Of a stretch of DNA of 64,000 nucleotides, positions 47,266 through 58,020 are shown piece by piece. Both the position numbers and the translations under genes were made by a program. How positions within the stretch are numbered: position 1 is the stretch's first letter; every line of letters begins with the position of its first letter. The stretch comes from an uncultured Oenococcus sp. (lineage in GTDB: Bacteria; Bacillota; Bacilli; Lactobacillales; Lactobacillaceae). Under the pieces are notes generated by a model. The model did not search any database, was not told where the DNA came from, and worked only from the letters and a program-made list of their open reading frames with translations. The stretch spans positions 62,001 to 126,000 of the forward strand of contig CAKQDH010000002.1 in NCBI GenBank assembly GCA_934229385.1, given 5' to 3'.

Positions 47266-47402
47266 AAAATAATTACCAAGAAATAAAAAACGTTTTGATT
47301 TAACTTTCAACCATGAACAAAACAATTAATAACAATCAATGTGTTTCATTAAATAATAACTTATTAAAAAGTTTCCAAGCTTTCTATCTAAATTTATTTA
47401 TT

Positions 47403-48269
47403 TCATCTTTTTCTTTTATGAACATGGTGTAGAGCTTTTCTAATTGCTCTTCTTCTTTCGATTTCTTTTCTCTTTTTTGCCTGGCGTTCTGCATGCGCCT
47501 TAAAAGGATTCTGAAGAAAAAAAGTTTGGACAAATTGAAAAGCATTAGTTGTGACCCAGTATAAAGAAAGAGCGGAAGGAAAAGCTGCAGCCGGAAAAAA
47601 AACTATTATAGGCATGACATAAAACATGAGTTTAGTAGCACCTGTTTGTGCAATTCCTGTAGAAAAATTACTCATCCAAGTACTAAAAAAAGTAAATATA
47701 GCAGCAAGCAATGGCAATATATAATAGGGATCAGTTTGGCCTAATTGGAGCCATAAAAAATCCCCAGATTTTAAAATTGATGTACGTCTAATGGCTTCAA
47801 ATAAAGCCCACAAAATAGGTAACTGAACAAGAAGAGGAAGCATAGAAGCGAAGGGATGAACACCGGACTTTTTGTAAACCGCAGAAGTTTCCTCCTGCAT
47901 GTTAACCATTGAATCACGATCTCGTTGCCCTTTATATTTTTGCTGTATTTTTTTAATTTGAGGAGTTACTTTCGCCATATTCTTTTGAGAATCCATTGTA
48001 TAAACCATTAATGGGAGAATTAAAAGACGAACAAAAATAGTAAATATTATAATACCAAAAGCATATGAACCACCAAAAATTTTAGAAATACCAAGAATAG
48101 AGTTAGCAAAAAACCCTGCTACAGAACCTAAAATTCCACCATAATTAGATTTGTTTTCAGTTGTAATAAAAGCAGGGAAAACTATTAAAAAGATAGCTAT
48201 AAACGCTACGATTATAGATGGCCAGCCAACCTTATTTAAAAAACCAATTTTCTTAAATCTTTTTTTCAT
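47403..48269 (-). CDS. yidC: Membrane protein insertase YidC/OxaA
   Basis: 288 residues, five transmembrane segments and a very basic C-terminal tail (KAHAERQAKKRKEIERRR) typical for Gram-positive YidC. It inserts membrane proteins alone or with SecYEG. The groove Arg is in IFVRLLILPLMVY and the C1 loop in KYKGQRDRDSMV. Unlike many homologues the signal-anchor region (IFLIVFPAFITTENKS) lacks a lipobox Cys, so it is probably not lipidated. Its start overlaps the end of rnpA, the normal arrangement. Confidence 0.96.
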   Translation of the reverse strand: MKKRFKKIGFLNKVGWPSIIVAFIAIFLIVFPAFITTENKSNYGGILGSVAGFFANSILGISKIFGGSYAFGIIIFTIFVRLLILPLMVYTMDSQKNMAKVTPQIKKIQQKYKGQRDRDSMVNMQEETSAVYKKSGVHPFASMLPLLVQLPILWALFEAIRRTSILKSGDFLWLQLGQTDPYYILPLLAAIFTFFSTWMSNFSTGIAQTGATKLMFYVMPIIVFFPAAAFPSALSLYWVTTNAFQFVQTFFLQNPFKAHAERQAKKRKEIERRRAIRKALHHVHKRKR

Positions 48270-48624
48270 CGAAAATACCTGCTAATTTTAAAACATGAAT
48301 AAGTTGTTTTTGAATAAAATATTGGTTTTTATCTCCAATATTTGTTCTAGCAATAATAACTATATCCAAATTATGAGGGATATACAAAGAGAGATTATTA
48401 AGAGATTCCCGTATCCTTCTTTTAACCCAAACTCTCTCATGGGCTTTTCCAATTCTTTTAGAAACAGACAAACCTAATCGCCAATGATTAAGTTTCCCTG
48501 AAACTAGCTTAGGTTGCTTATCCACATAAATAATTAAAAAGCGATTAGCAAAAGAGCAATGTTTAGAAAATATTCTAGAAAAATCATCATTTTTTTTAAT
48601 ACGAAAAACTTTTTTTGTACCCAT
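48253..48624 (-). CDS. rnpA: Ribonuclease P protein component, variant RNR motif
   Basis: About 123 residues from the ATG at 48624; an upstream ATG at 48642 is in frame but the family usually starts near MGTKKVFRIKKNDDF. It assists the RNase P RNA in tRNA 5' maturation. The region LGLSVSKRIGKAHERVWVKR aligns with the RNR signature (RNRxKRxxR), but Asn-Arg are replaced by Val-Trp (RVWVKRRIR). These residues contact the RNA in known structures, so the change is notable. It lies between rpmH and yidC as expected, so identity is secure. Confidence 0.94.
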   Translation of the reverse strand: MGTKKVFRIKKNDDFSRIFSKHCSFANRFLIIYVDKQPKLVSGKLNHWRLGLSVSKRIGKAHERVWVKRRIRESLNNLSLYIPHNLDIVIIARTNIGDKNQYFIQKQLIHVLKLAGIFDEKKI

Positions 48625-48642
48625 TGACTTATAAGTAATCAT

Positions 48643-48663
48643 AAAAAAAGCCGCTAGAGCGAC
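48643..48663 (-). terminator. Hairpin and T-run between rpmH and rnpA
   Basis: On the minus strand GTCGC-TCTA-GCGGC is followed by seven T. It lies immediately after the rpmH stop and just ahead of rnpA, so it may reduce read-through and keep RnpA levels below ribosomal protein levels. Partial termination is an inference. Confidence 0.55.
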
Positions 48664-48668
48664 TAATT

Positions 48669-48803
48669 TTAAGCGGATAATTTTTTCCTTCCTTTTGCTC
48701 GACGCCTGGCAATAACTTTGCGCCCATGTGAGGTATTCATTCTAGTAAGAAATCCATGAACACGATGCAAATGGCGTCTTTTTGGTTGATAAGTTCTTTT
48801 CAT
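48669..48803 (-). CDS. rpmH: Ribosomal protein bL34
   Basis: 44 residues, below usual ORF cut-offs. It reads [18 protein letters not shown], then [20 protein letters not shown] and a short basic end, an almost canonical L34. AGGAGT precedes the ATG at 48803. It heads the minus-strand rpmH-rnpA-yidC group facing away from dnaA. Confidence 0.98.
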   Translation of the reverse strand: MKRTYQPKRRHLHRVHGFLTRMNTSHGRKVIARRRAKGRKKLSA

Positions 48804-48879
48804 TTGCAACTCCTATAAATTTTAAAATTATTTTTTATTTGCATCAAATTATATACAACTGAAGTATACTAACATAGTA

Positions 48880-49267
48880 GGCTTTATAAACTCAAGTTAA
48901 AATAAAATTTTAAAAAAAAATTATCCACATAACCACAGAGTGTGGTGTGGATTTGTGTAAAAAAAAATCTTTAAAAAAGCTCTTTTAAACAAGTTTTCCA
49001 CCGCTTAATAACAAATACACAGGCTGTTGATATGTATTAATTGTTCTCTTGTGCAAAATGTGGATAAGTTGTTTAAAAGTGGATAAATCGCCATTTTAAA
49101 ATAAAAAAGTTGTGGAAAAGTTATGGAAAAACCATAATTTTTTAAGAATATACACAGGCTTGGGGATAACTTGGCCTCCAGCTTGTGAAAATATCGGAAA
49201 GTTATTTTAACAGCCTGTTGAAAATAACGAAAAGTTTCCGTTTAATAAAGTTGTTGAGCAGTTAACT
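48880..49267. other. Upstream half of oriC with DnaA boxes
   Basis: The gap between rpmH and dnaA contains a cluster of DnaA boxes. These are TTATCCACA at 48921-48929, TGTGGATAA at 49059-49067 (reverse), AGTGGATAA at 49078-49086, TTTTCCACC at 48994-49002 and TGTGGAAAA at 49111-49119, with further near matches. It also holds the divergent promoters of rpmH and dnaA. With the second cluster after dnaA it forms a bipartite origin like that of Bacillus. Confidence 0.85.
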
Positions 49268-50608
49268 ATGGATAATAATTATTTTAATCTAAACAAATTT
49301 TGGTCTGGGATAAAAATGCATTTCTTCGAAAATATTGGGGAAACTGCTTTTGAAAATTGGATTCACCCAGTAAAAGCTATTCGGGCTGACTTAGAAAACA
49401 GGACTGTTTACTTACAAGCACCAAGTGAATTAATTTTACAGGCTTGGGACAATGGTAATTATAGTGCTAAATTTATGGAATATGCCTACGAAGTTGGACA
49501 TGATTTTTTTAAACCAGATTTAAAAGTAATAAAAGAAAATTATGCTTCCCCTAAAGTAAAGGAAAACAAAAACCAAAATTCTGATTCTGAGGATTACCAA
49601 CTTAATCCTGATTTTACTTTTGAAAAGTGGGTTGTTGGTGATGCTAACGAATTAGCTACAAGTGCAGCCATAGCTGTTTCAGAACACCCAGGAAAACAGT
49701 ACAATCCTCTCTTAATATATGGGGCTTCAGGCTTAGGAAAAACACATTTAATGGAAGCTATTGGAAATAAAGCAAAACAATTAGATTCCACTACACTTGT
49801 TCGTTACGTTACAACTGACGATTTTATGAATGAATGGGTACACGCTATTAGTGAAAAACAAATCGGGGGTTTTACAAATAGATATGAAACTCCCGATATA
49901 TTATTAGTTGATGATATCCAACTTCTACAAGGCAAAGATCGTTTTCAAGAAGAATTTTTTAATATTTTCAATAAAATTACCAAAACACAAAAACAAATAG
50001 TAATAACTTCAGATGTCTTACCAAAAGATATACCAGGTTTGAATGTAAGATTGGTTTCAAGATTTATGCAAGGTGTTGCTTACGATATCCAAAAGCCCGA
50101 CTTTCCAACTAGACTTGCAATTCTTAAAACTAAAGCAAAAGAAAGTAACGTTGATATCGATGAAGATTCTTTAAGATTAATCGCTGAGCTGGTTAATAGT
50201 AATGTAAGAGAACTTGAAGGGGCTTTTAATAATTTAACTTTAATGTCTAGGGCTGGCAAAAAAATTAATGTGTCTAATACTGCTAAAATTTTAGAACATT
50301 TAAATATTACTAAACAAAAAACTATTACTATTTCAAATATTCAAAGAATTGTTGCTGAAAATTATAATATTAGTTTAAATGATCTTATTGGTAAAAAAAG
50401 AAATTCACATATAGTTGGGCCAAGACAAGTAGCTATGTATCTTTCTAGAAAATTGACTGACTCATCTTTACCACGAATTGGCCAAGCATTCGGAGGTAGA
50501 GATCATACAACGATAATGCATGGAACTGATAAAGTTTCAAGACTTATAGAAAAAGATTTTTCTTTAAAACAAAGGATTGAAACCCTAACTTCTAAAATTA
50601 AAAGATAA
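49268..50608 (+). CDS. dnaA: Chromosomal replication initiator protein DnaA
   Basis: 446 residues, normal length. Domain I is at 1-90. The AAA+ domain has Walker A LLIYGASGLGKTHLME and Walker B ILLVDDIQLLQGK. Domain IV carries the DnaA box-binding signature IGQAFGGRDHTTIMHGTDKV. It opens the origin by binding DnaA boxes on both sides of its gene. The Shine-Dalgarno is weak (GAGCAG), which may limit expression. It is followed by dnaN after the second origin segment. Confidence 0.99.
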   Translation: MDNNYFNLNKFWSGIKMHFFENIGETAFENWIHPVKAIRADLENRTVYLQAPSELILQAWDNGNYSAKFMEYAYEVGHDFFKPDLKVIKENYASPKVKENKNQNSDSEDYQLNPDFTFEKWVVGDANELATSAAIAVSEHPGKQYNPLLIYGASGLGKTHLMEAIGNKAKQLDSTTLVRYVTTDDFMNEWVHAISEKQIGGFTNRYETPDILLVDDIQLLQGKDRFQEEFFNIFNKITKTQKQIVITSDVLPKDIPGLNVRLVSRFMQGVAYDIQKPDFPTRLAILKTKAKESNVDIDEDSLRLIAELVNSNVRELEGAFNNLTLMSRAGKKINVSNTAKILEHLNITKQKTITISNIQRIVAENYNISLNDLIGKKRNSHIVGPRQVAMYLSRKLTDSSLPRIGQAFGGRDHTTIMHGTDKVSRLIEKDFSLKQRIETLTSKIKR

Positions 50609-50781
50609 TTTTTTATTTTTGGTGCTTGTTAATAAATGTTATTTATTAAAGGGGTTGTCCAATTTTTTTCCACAGGTGTTCTCTTTTATGAACTGGGAAA
50701 AAATATCTTATCCACAATTTCCACAGACTTTATTATTATTATTATTAAGTTATATAAATATTATTAGGAAAAATAGAAAGA
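50609..50781. other. Downstream half of oriC with DnaA boxes and AT-rich unwinding region
   Basis: The dnaA-dnaN gap holds TTTTCCACA at 50666-50674, TTATCCACA at 50708-50716 and ATTTCCACA at 50717-50725, all in the same orientation. Directly after follows the TAT/ATT repeat at 50731-50747, a likely DNA unwinding element. This places the unwinding site between dnaA and dnaN, as in other Firmicutes. Confidence 0.85.
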
Positions 50782-51927
50782 ATGAAATTCTCTATAAATA
50801 AAGAACAATTTTTAAAAAAACTATTAATTGTAAATAAAGCAATTTCTGGGAAAGCATTAGTCCCTATATTATCTGGTATAAAGATTTCTGTTTCTAAAAA
50901 TCATTTAGTCTTAATAGGATCAAATTCAGAAATATCTATCAGAACAACTTTAATTTCTAACAAAAATAATTCTTTAAAAATACAAGAAGAAGGCTCAATT
51001 GTTGTAAAAGCCAATTTCTTTATCAATGTTGTAAGAAGACTTTCTGAGAAGCTAATTGATATACGTTCAGATAATTCGCAAATAAAGATAGATTCGGGGA
51101 AAACTCACTTAAATATTTCAGGACAGTCAGCTGAAAATTATCCTCAACTTCCTCAACTTAGTGGAACTAATAAAGTTTCTTTAAGTGCCAAACAGTTTAT
51201 TGATCTTATAGACCAAACTATTAAATCAGTTTCTGTTCAAGATACAAGGCCGTTATTAACTGGAATTAGATTTGTTATTAAAAACAATCAAATAAAAGCT
51301 GTATCTACCGATTCACATCGTTTGTCTCAAAGAATTATTGATTTACCAGAAAAAGATAACGAAAGGGGAGATAATAGTGATGACGTAGTTGTTCCGAGCA
51401 GAGCTTTGATTGAATTAAAGTCTTTAATAGGAAATAATGAAAATATTGAACTTCAATTTGATGAGTCTCAATTGTTAGTTAACTTAAATGAAACGATATT
51501 TTATTCAAGACTTTTAGAAGGGAAATATCCTGAAACAGATCGTTTAATTCCAAAAGAAATTTCTACTAGTTTTAAAATAGATTCTTCTGTTTTAAATGCC
51601 TCTTTGAATAGAGCAAGCTTGGTTGCACACCAAGCTAGTAATTTGGTGGCCAAATTTTCAATAACAAATGGTAAACTTATTATCAGTACAGGGGAAAATG
51701 AAATTGGGAATGTTTATGAAGAATTAGTGATTAAGGATTTTAAAGGCAAGGACCTTAATATAAGCTTTAATCCTGATTTTGTAAGAGATGCTATTAGTTC
51801 TATTGATGAAGAAGAACTGCATTTTTTCTTTACAGAAAGTTTACGTCCCTTTGTTATTCGCCCAGGAAATTCTGATGTTTCTGATAACCATAAATTACAA
51901 TTAATTACACCTGTAAGAACCTTTTAG
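50782..51927 (+). CDS. dnaN: DNA polymerase III beta subunit (sliding clamp)
   Basis: 381 residues, three repeated clamp domains. Recognisable parts are PILSGIKISV in domain one, DTRPLLTGIRFVI with STDSHRLSQR in domain two, and the C-terminal PVRTF end. It encircles DNA and tethers polymerase. AGGAAA upstream. Followed by a good intrinsic terminator at 51994. Confidence 0.98.
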   Translation: MKFSINKEQFLKKLLIVNKAISGKALVPILSGIKISVSKNHLVLIGSNSEISIRTTLISNKNNSLKIQEEGSIVVKANFFINVVRRLSEKLIDIRSDNSQIKIDSGKTHLNISGQSAENYPQLPQLSGTNKVSLSAKQFIDLIDQTIKSVSVQDTRPLLTGIRFVIKNNQIKAVSTDSHRLSQRIIDLPEKDNERGDNSDDVVVPSRALIELKSLIGNNENIELQFDESQLLVNLNETIFYSRLLEGKYPETDRLIPKEISTSFKIDSSVLNASLNRASLVAHQASNLVAKFSITNGKLIISTGENEIGNVYEELVIKDFKGKDLNISFNPDFVRDAISSIDEEELHFFFTESLRPFVIRPGNSDVSDNHKLQLITPVRTF

Positions 51928-51993
51928 ATTTAAAAAAAAGCGATTTTTAAAGGAAAATAAATTCTAAAGGTAAAAAATATTATCTATAATTTT

Positions 51994-52025
51994 AAACTCC
52001 TCTAAATGAAAATTTAGAGGGTTTT
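51994..52025 (+). terminator. Intrinsic terminator after dnaN
   Basis: CCTCTAAAT-GAAA-ATTTAGAGG is a perfect 9-bp stem with a stable GAAA tetraloop, extended by AAAC/GTTT with one bulge, and followed by a T-rich run. It ends the dnaA-dnaN transcript. Confidence 0.85.
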
Positions 52026-52028
52026 TGG

Positions 52029-52034
52029 TATAAT
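52029..52034 (+). promoter_or_regulatory. -10 element of the yaaA-recF-gyrBA promoter
   Basis: A consensus TATAAT lies 22 bases before the yaaA start and directly after the dnaN terminator. The -35 match is poor because it overlaps the terminator stem. It probably starts the yaaA-recF-gyrB-gyrA transcript. Confidence 0.5.
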
Positions 52035-52055
52035 AAATAGTGAAGGGGGTTAGGT

Positions 52056-52277
52056 TTGAATAGGGTTCAAATTAACACCAGCTTTATTACGTTAGGTCAG
52101 TTATTAAAAAGAGAAGATATAGTTAGTTCTGGTGGAGAAGCTAAAATCTTATTAAGTGAAAATCCCAAATCATTTTATATAAATGGTAAAGTCGATAATC
52201 GTAGAGGGAGAAAACTTTTTTCTGATGATAAGATTTTAATCAAAAAAATTGGAGAATTTCAGATTGTTTCTGGATAA
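52056..52277 (+). CDS. yaaA: S4 domain protein YaaA
   Basis: 73 residues. A single S4 RNA-binding domain is visible as ITLGQLLKREDIVSSGGEAK and VDNRRGRKLFSDDKI. It lies between dnaN and recF in nearly all Firmicutes and probably takes part in ribosome or RNA metabolism. The start is TTG at 52056, preceded by AAGGGGG at good spacing. It overlaps the beginning of recF. Confidence 0.95.
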   Translation: MNRVQINTSFITLGQLLKREDIVSSGGEAKILLSENPKSFYINGKVDNRRGRKLFSDDKILIKKIGEFQIVSG

Positions 52278-53388
52278 GTTAGGCCTTAAGCATTTTCGGA
52301 ATTATAAAGAAATCAATATAAATTTCTCAAATTTAACTAACATTTTTGTGGGGAACAATGCTGAAGGTAAAACGAATCTTTTAGAAGCTATTTATTTGCT
52401 ATCCGTGGGAAGATCTTATCGAGATTATAGTGATCGAAACTTAATTCAGTGGGGAAGCCGAGAAACTAAAATTTCTGCTCAGATAAAAAAGAGATCAGGA
52501 AATTTATCCTTAAAAATCATTATTGATAGAAATGGCAAAAAAGTTTTTGTTAATAATCTAATACAAAATAAGCTTTCAAATTATATTGGTAATTTAAATG
52601 TTGTTTTATTTTCTCCAGAAGATTTGGAGTTAATTAAAGGACCACCGGCTATCAGGAGGAAATTTATTAATACACAATTCGGACAAATGTCAAGAAATTA
52701 CTTGATAGACCTTCTGAGATATAGAAAAATTTTAAAGAACCGTAATCTATTTTTAAAAAAAATTAATTTTTCAAGAAAATTATCATATTTAAATAAAACT
52801 TACTTGGAAATTTTAGATGGACAATTATGTAGAAGTGGTTCAAGACTTATTTTTCAAAGATTTAAATTGATTAAACAACTTAGGAAATATTCTCAAAGGG
52901 CCCATAAAATTATTTCAAAAAAAGAAAATCTGGATATTAAGTATCGAACTTTTAAAAATATCGGTCAAAATTCTTCACTTCAAGAAATTTATTCAGTTTT
53001 TTTAAAGAAACTTAAAGAAAAACAGGAAAAAGAGTTGATATTAAAAACTACTACAATTGGCCCCCATCATGATGATCTTAATTTTTTCATTAATGGTAAG
53101 GGGGTAGGTTCCTTTGCTTCTCAAGGGCAACAGCGTACCACAGCTCTTTCATTGAAGTTGGCTGAAATAAATATGATTAAATTAAAAAGTGGTGAGTATC
53201 CTATTTTGCTTCTTGATGATGTTTTTTCTGAATTAGATAAAAACCGGCAACTACATTTGTTAAATTTTATTAAGAATAAAGTTCAAGCATTTTTGACCAC
53301 ACCACATTTATCGTCTTTAGAAGAGAAAATAATTAAAAATCCTAAAATTTATGGAATAGAAAATGGAAAACTAAGTTATGAAAAATAA
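52264..53388 (+). CDS. recF: DNA replication and repair protein RecF
   Basis: About 374 residues. Walker A is in [20 protein letters not shown] and the ABC signature in [20 protein letters not shown], with Walker [14 protein letters not shown]. It helps load RecA at gaps. The open frame begins at 52249, but the TTG at 52264 ([17 protein letters not shown]) matches the family start and has GGAG nine bases upstream. It overlaps yaaA before and gyrB after, so translation is coupled. Confidence 0.97.
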   Translation: MFLDKLGLKHFRNYKEININFSNLTNIFVGNNAEGKTNLLEAIYLLSVGRSYRDYSDRNLIQWGSRETKISAQIKKRSGNLSLKIIIDRNGKKVFVNNLIQNKLSNYIGNLNVVLFSPEDLELIKGPPAIRRKFINTQFGQMSRNYLIDLLRYRKILKNRNLFLKKINFSRKLSYLNKTYLEILDGQLCRSGSRLIFQRFKLIKQLRKYSQRAHKIISKKENLDIKYRTFKNIGQNSSLQEIYSVFLKKLKEKQEKELILKTTTIGPHHDDLNFFINGKGVGSFASQGQQRTTALSLKLAEINMIKLKSGEYPILLLDDVFSELDKNRQLHLLNFIKNKVQAFLTTPHLSSLEEKIIKNPKIYGIENGKLSYEK

Positions 53389-55333
53389 TAATAGAAAGAA
53401 TAATATGATTAATAACAGAAATACATATAAGGGATCATCAATTCAAATTTTGGAAGGCTTAGAGGCGGTTAGAAAAAGGCCAGGCATGTATATAGGTTCC
53501 ACTTCATCAGTTGGGCTTCATCATTTAGTTTGGGAAATTATTGATAATGGAATTGATGAAGCTCTTGCTGGATTTGCTCATCATATCAATTTAGTAATTG
53601 AAAAAGATAATTCAATTACCGTTTCTGATGATGGGCGTGGTATTCCTATTGGAATACAGCCCAAAACAGGAAGGCCTGCTATGGAAGCTGTTTTTACTAT
53701 TCTACATGCGGGTGGAAAGTTTAATTCAAAAAGTTACCAGGTTTCTGGTGGTCTTCACGGAGTAGGTGCTTCAGTTGTTAATGCTCTTTCTAAAGAATTA
53801 GATGTACGAGTTTATCGGAACGGAAAGATTTATTACATGGACTTTCAGCGTGGACATGTAAAAACTGAGATGAAAAATATAAAGGAAAAAATGCTTTTAC
53901 AAAGAGGCACAATTGTCCATTTTACGCCAGACCCTAATATTTTTAGGGAAACAACCAAATTTAATTACAAAACATTAGCAAATCGTATACGAGAACTTGC
54001 TTTTTTGAACAAGGGTCTTCGATTAACCATTACTGATAAACGAATAACACCATTTAAGAAAGAGTCTTTTAGATATGAAGGTGGTATTGCTGAATATGTA
54101 GAATTTTTAGATCAAAATAAAAAAACTTTATTTTCTCATCCAGTTTACGTAGAAGGAGAGGAAAATAAAATTAAGGTTGAAGTTGCTTTGCAGTATACAG
54201 ATTCTGTAACAGAAACTTTGATGAGTTTTGCTAATAACATACATACTCATGAAGGCGGTACCCATGAAACAGGTTTTAAAATAGCCCTTACAAGAATTAT
54301 TAATGATTATGCTAGGAAACAGAAACTTTTAAAGGATAAGCAAAAGCCCCTAAGTGGTAGTGATGTAAGAGAGGGTATTACGGCAATTGTGTCGGTAAAA
54401 CATCCAGATCCTCAATTTGAAGGCCAAACCAAAACGAAGTTGGGGAATACAGATGCTCAAAGAGCTGTTAATCATGAATTTTCTGAAACTTTTAACCGTT
54501 TTTTGATGGAAAATCCAAACATTGCTAAAGAAATTGTCAATAAGGGGATGATTGCTTCAAAAGCTCGAGCAGCTGCAAAAAAAGCTCGGGATATAACTCG
54601 ACAAAAAACTGGTTTAGAACTTAATGCTTTAACAGGCAAACTAGCTGATAATACTTCTAAGGATCCTTCTATTTCTGAACTTTTTATTGTAGAAGGAGAT
54701 TCAGCTGGAGGTTCTGCTAAACAAGGCCGTTCTCGTTTGACTCAAGCTATTCTACCAATTAGAGGAAAAATATTAAATGTTGAAAAGGCTACTTTAGATA
54801 GGATTCTTGCTAATGAGGAGATAAGATCTTTATTTACAGCCTTGGGAACAGGATTTGGTGATGATTTTGATATTAAAAAGGCGCATTATCATAAAATAAT
54901 TATTATGACTGATGCTGATGTTGATGGAGCTCATATTAGAACTTTACTTTTAACACTCATATTTCGTTATATGCGTCCTTTGATTGATGCTGGTTATGTT
55001 TATATTGCTCAGCCTCCCTTGTATGGGGTATCTATAGGTAATTCTAATAAAAGAACATATTTAGCTTCTGATGAAGAGTTGGATAGATATTTATCTACTT
55101 TACCATCTAGCCCAAAACCACGTATTCAACGTTATAAAGGATTAGGGGAAATGGATGCTCTTCAGCTTTGGGAAACTACTATGAATCCAGAAAATCGGCG
55201 CCTTTTAAGAGTAGATCCGGATTATAAACCTGAAGTAGATGTTACTTTTGATATGCTAATGGGCGATCGTGTAAAACCAAGAAGAAATTTTATTGAAGAA
55301 AACGCTCAATCAGTAAAAGATTTAGATATTTGA
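53378..55333 (+). CDS. gyrB: DNA gyrase subunit B
   Basis: 651 residues. GHKL ATPase motifs are [23 protein letters not shown] and [15 protein letters not shown]. The Toprim part shows [13 protein letters not shown] and [17 protein letters not shown]. With GyrA it introduces negative supercoils. The first ATG overlaps recF; another in-frame ATG at 53405 is possible. The early Asn-rich residues are not conserved. Confidence 0.98.
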   Translation: MKNNNRKNNMINNRNTYKGSSIQILEGLEAVRKRPGMYIGSTSSVGLHHLVWEIIDNGIDEALAGFAHHINLVIEKDNSITVSDDGRGIPIGIQPKTGRPAMEAVFTILHAGGKFNSKSYQVSGGLHGVGASVVNALSKELDVRVYRNGKIYYMDFQRGHVKTEMKNIKEKMLLQRGTIVHFTPDPNIFRETTKFNYKTLANRIRELAFLNKGLRLTITDKRITPFKKESFRYEGGIAEYVEFLDQNKKTLFSHPVYVEGEENKIKVEVALQYTDSVTETLMSFANNIHTHEGGTHETGFKIALTRIINDYARKQKLLKDKQKPLSGSDVREGITAIVSVKHPDPQFEGQTKTKLGNTDAQRAVNHEFSETFNRFLMENPNIAKEIVNKGMIASKARAAAKKARDITRQKTGLELNALTGKLADNTSKDPSISELFIVEGDSAGGSAKQGRSRLTQAILPIRGKILNVEKATLDRILANEEIRSLFTALGTGFGDDFDIKKAHYHKIIIMTDADVDGAHIRTLLLTLIFRYMRPLIDAGYVYIAQPPLYGVSIGNSNKRTYLASDEELDRYLSTLPSSPKPRIQRYKGLGEMDALQLWETTMNPENRRLLRVDPDYKPEVDVTFDMLMGDRVKPRRNFIEENAQSVKDLDI

Positions 55334-55341
55334 GGTAGAAT

Positions 55342-57855
55342 ATGTCAGATAAAAAAAATACAAATAATGATAACTTTATTTTTAACCATCGGGTTAGAGA
55401 TACGGACCTTAACCAAACAATGAGAACTAGCTTTTTGTCCTATGCCATGTCTGTTATTGTTCAGCGAGCACTTCCGGACGTAAGAGACGGTTTAAAGCCA
55501 GTGCAGAGAAGAATTCTTTATGGAATGAATGAATTAGGGGTTACACCTGATAAGCCTCATAAAAAGTCTGCTCGTATAGTAGGAGATGTTATGGGTAAGT
55601 TTCATCCTCATGGAGATTCTGCTATTTATGAATCTTTAGTAAGAATGGCACAACCTTTTAGTTATAGATATCCCTTAGTTGATGGACATGGCAATTTTGG
55701 TTCAGTAGATGGAGACCCAGCTGCTGCGATGCGTTATACAGAAGCTCGTTTATCTAAAATTGCTCTAGAAATGTTACGTGATATTAATAAAAATACAGTT
55801 GATTTTCATCCTAGTTATGATGGAGATAATCGTGAACCAATAGTTTTGCCTTCCAGATTTCCTAATTTACTTGTAAACGGGGCACAAGGAATTGCTGTTG
55901 GTATGGCTACCAATATACCTACTCATAATTTAAAAGAAGTGATTGCTGCTATTCATGTTCTGATGGACAATCCTGATGCTACAGTTGATGATTTAATGCA
56001 AAAACTTCCTGGTCCTGATTTTCCTACCGGCGCAATTGTAATGGGGAAAACAGGGATTAGGAAGGCTTATCAAAGTGGCCATGGATCTATTACGGTCCGT
56101 TCGAAAGTTAAGATCGAAAAAAATTCACTAGGTCATGAAAAAATTATAGTTTCTGAGCTTCCTTATATGGTTAACAAGGCTAAATTGCTTGAACACATTC
56201 GAGAATTAGTTTTAAGCAAAAAGCTTGAAGGAATAACTGCCATCCGAGACGAATCTGATCAAGAGGGTTTAAGAATCTGTATTGATGTTAGTCGTGAAAT
56301 AAGTGCTGATATCGTACTAAACAATTTATATAAACAAACCTTACTTCAAACTAGTTTTTCCTTTAATATGATTGCTATTGATCACGGTAAGCCCCGTACC
56401 ATGAATCTAAAAGAAATATTAATAGCTTATTTGGCACACCAAAGGGAAGTTATTCGTAGAAGGACAGAATTTAACTTAAAAAAAGCCCAAAATAAAGCAC
56501 ATATATTAGCCGGATTACGTATTGCCCTTGATCATATAGATGCTATTATACAAATAATTAGGTCGAGTAAAACTTCTAATGTTGCAAAAAATGAACTAAT
56601 TTCGCGATATAAATTATCAGATCGACAGTCTCAAGCTATTCTTGATATGCGTCTTGTCCGTCTAACCGGTCTAGAAAGAAATAAAATTGAAAGTCAATAC
56701 AAAAGCCTTTTAAAGTCTATTGCTGATTTTAAGGACATTTTAGCGAAACCAAAGAGAATTGATAAAATAATTTATCAAGAATTGATGGATATTGGCAATA
56801 AGTTTGGAGATGAGCGTAAAACTGAACTACAAGTTGGTGATATATCTAATATAGAAGATGAAGATCTAATTCCTCGAGAAGACACTTTAATTTCTTTAAC
56901 TAATGAGGGCTATATTAAACGTTTGCCTATAAAAGATTTTCGGACTCAGAATCGTGGTGGACGTGGTGTTCAAGGTATGAATATTAATAATAATGATTTT
57001 GTTAAAGAACTTATTTTTTCCAATACTCATGATCACCTTTTATTCTTTTCGAGTAATGGGAAAGTTTATAAATTAAAGGGATATCAAATTCCAGAATATG
57101 GTCGTCATGCTAAGGGAATTCCGGTTGTAAACTTATTAGGTTTGGATAGCAATGAGAAAATCCAAACGGTTATTAATATTCATGGAAATGTAAGCGACTC
57201 TAAAGATTTTCTATTTTTTATTACTAAATTGGGTACTGTAAAGAAAACTACAGTTAAAGAATTTGCCAATATTCGTCAATCAGGCTTAATCGCAATAAAG
57301 TTGCATGATGGAGATTCTTTAATTAAAGTGCTTTTAACTAATGGCAATCGGAATATTATTTTAGCTTCTCATTTGGGATATGCAGTATCTTTTTCAGAAA
57401 AAGATATTCGGTCAATGGGAAGAAGTGCTTCTGGAGTTAGAGGAATGAGATTGCGTTCTAAAGATTACGTCGTAGGATCTGATATTTTATTACCAAATGA
57501 TAATGTTTTAGTAATAACAAAAAATGGTTATGGAAAACAAACTTCAGTAGAAGATTATCCTATAAGGTCACGAGGCGGAAAGGGATATAAAACTGTTAAT
57601 ATAACTAAAAAAAATGGGCCTTTAATTAATATGATTGTAGTTGGTTTAGATGAGGACGTGATTATTACCACCAGTGATGGAGTGATGATACGTTTTCACG
57701 CCAAAGATGTTTCCAATACAAATCGTGTTACGATTGGGGTTCGTTTGATTCGGGTTAAAAATAAAGCCAAAGTATCTGCTTTAACGAAAATGTTAGAAAA
57801 AAATGAACAAAATAATGAAATTGTAAATCCATCTATAGAATCTAAACAAAGTTAA
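55342..57855 (+). CDS. gyrA: DNA gyrase subunit A
   Basis: 837 residues. The catalytic Tyr is in [15 protein letters not shown]. The quinolone-resistance region reads [17 protein letters not shown] with the sensitive-type Ser and Glu. The GyrA box is [10 protein letters not shown], part of the C-terminal beta-pinwheel. TGAGGTAG precedes the ATG, eight bases after the gyrB stop. A terminator follows. Confidence 0.99.
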   Translation: MSDKKNTNNDNFIFNHRVRDTDLNQTMRTSFLSYAMSVIVQRALPDVRDGLKPVQRRILYGMNELGVTPDKPHKKSARIVGDVMGKFHPHGDSAIYESLVRMAQPFSYRYPLVDGHGNFGSVDGDPAAAMRYTEARLSKIALEMLRDINKNTVDFHPSYDGDNREPIVLPSRFPNLLVNGAQGIAVGMATNIPTHNLKEVIAAIHVLMDNPDATVDDLMQKLPGPDFPTGAIVMGKTGIRKAYQSGHGSITVRSKVKIEKNSLGHEKIIVSELPYMVNKAKLLEHIRELVLSKKLEGITAIRDESDQEGLRICIDVSREISADIVLNNLYKQTLLQTSFSFNMIAIDHGKPRTMNLKEILIAYLAHQREVIRRRTEFNLKKAQNKAHILAGLRIALDHIDAIIQIIRSSKTSNVAKNELISRYKLSDRQSQAILDMRLVRLTGLERNKIESQYKSLLKSIADFKDILAKPKRIDKIIYQELMDIGNKFGDERKTELQVGDISNIEDEDLIPREDTLISLTNEGYIKRLPIKDFRTQNRGGRGVQGMNINNNDFVKELIFSNTHDHLLFFSSNGKVYKLKGYQIPEYGRHAKGIPVVNLLGLDSNEKIQTVINIHGNVSDSKDFLFFITKLGTVKKTTVKEFANIRQSGLIAIKLHDGDSLIKVLLTNGNRNIILASHLGYAVSFSEKDIRSMGRSASGVRGMRLRSKDYVVGSDILLPNDNVLVITKNGYGKQTSVEDYPIRSRGGKGYKTVNITKKNGPLINMIVVGLDEDVIITTSDGVMIRFHAKDVSNTNRVTIGVRLIRVKNKAKVSALTKMLEKNEQNNEIVNPSIESKQS

Positions 57856-57881
57856 AAATTAGAATGTTAAAGAGGTTACTT

Positions 57882-57913
57882 AAAAAAAGAACTTGGTCAT
57901 GCCAAGTTCTTTT
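57882..57913. terminator. Intrinsic terminator after gyrA
   Basis: AAAAGAACTTGG-TCATG-CCAAGTTCTTTT is a 12-bp perfect stem with A-run before and T-run after, so it could serve both gyrA and the convergent nadE. Confidence 0.88.
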
Positions 57914-58020
57914 AAACCTAATATTCACTTAAAAATAACAAATTTTATTTATTAATTTGTAAATAAATTCCTATGTGTTGATAGATAACCTTTTTAGTTT
58001 TAATAAAAAATTAAAAATTT

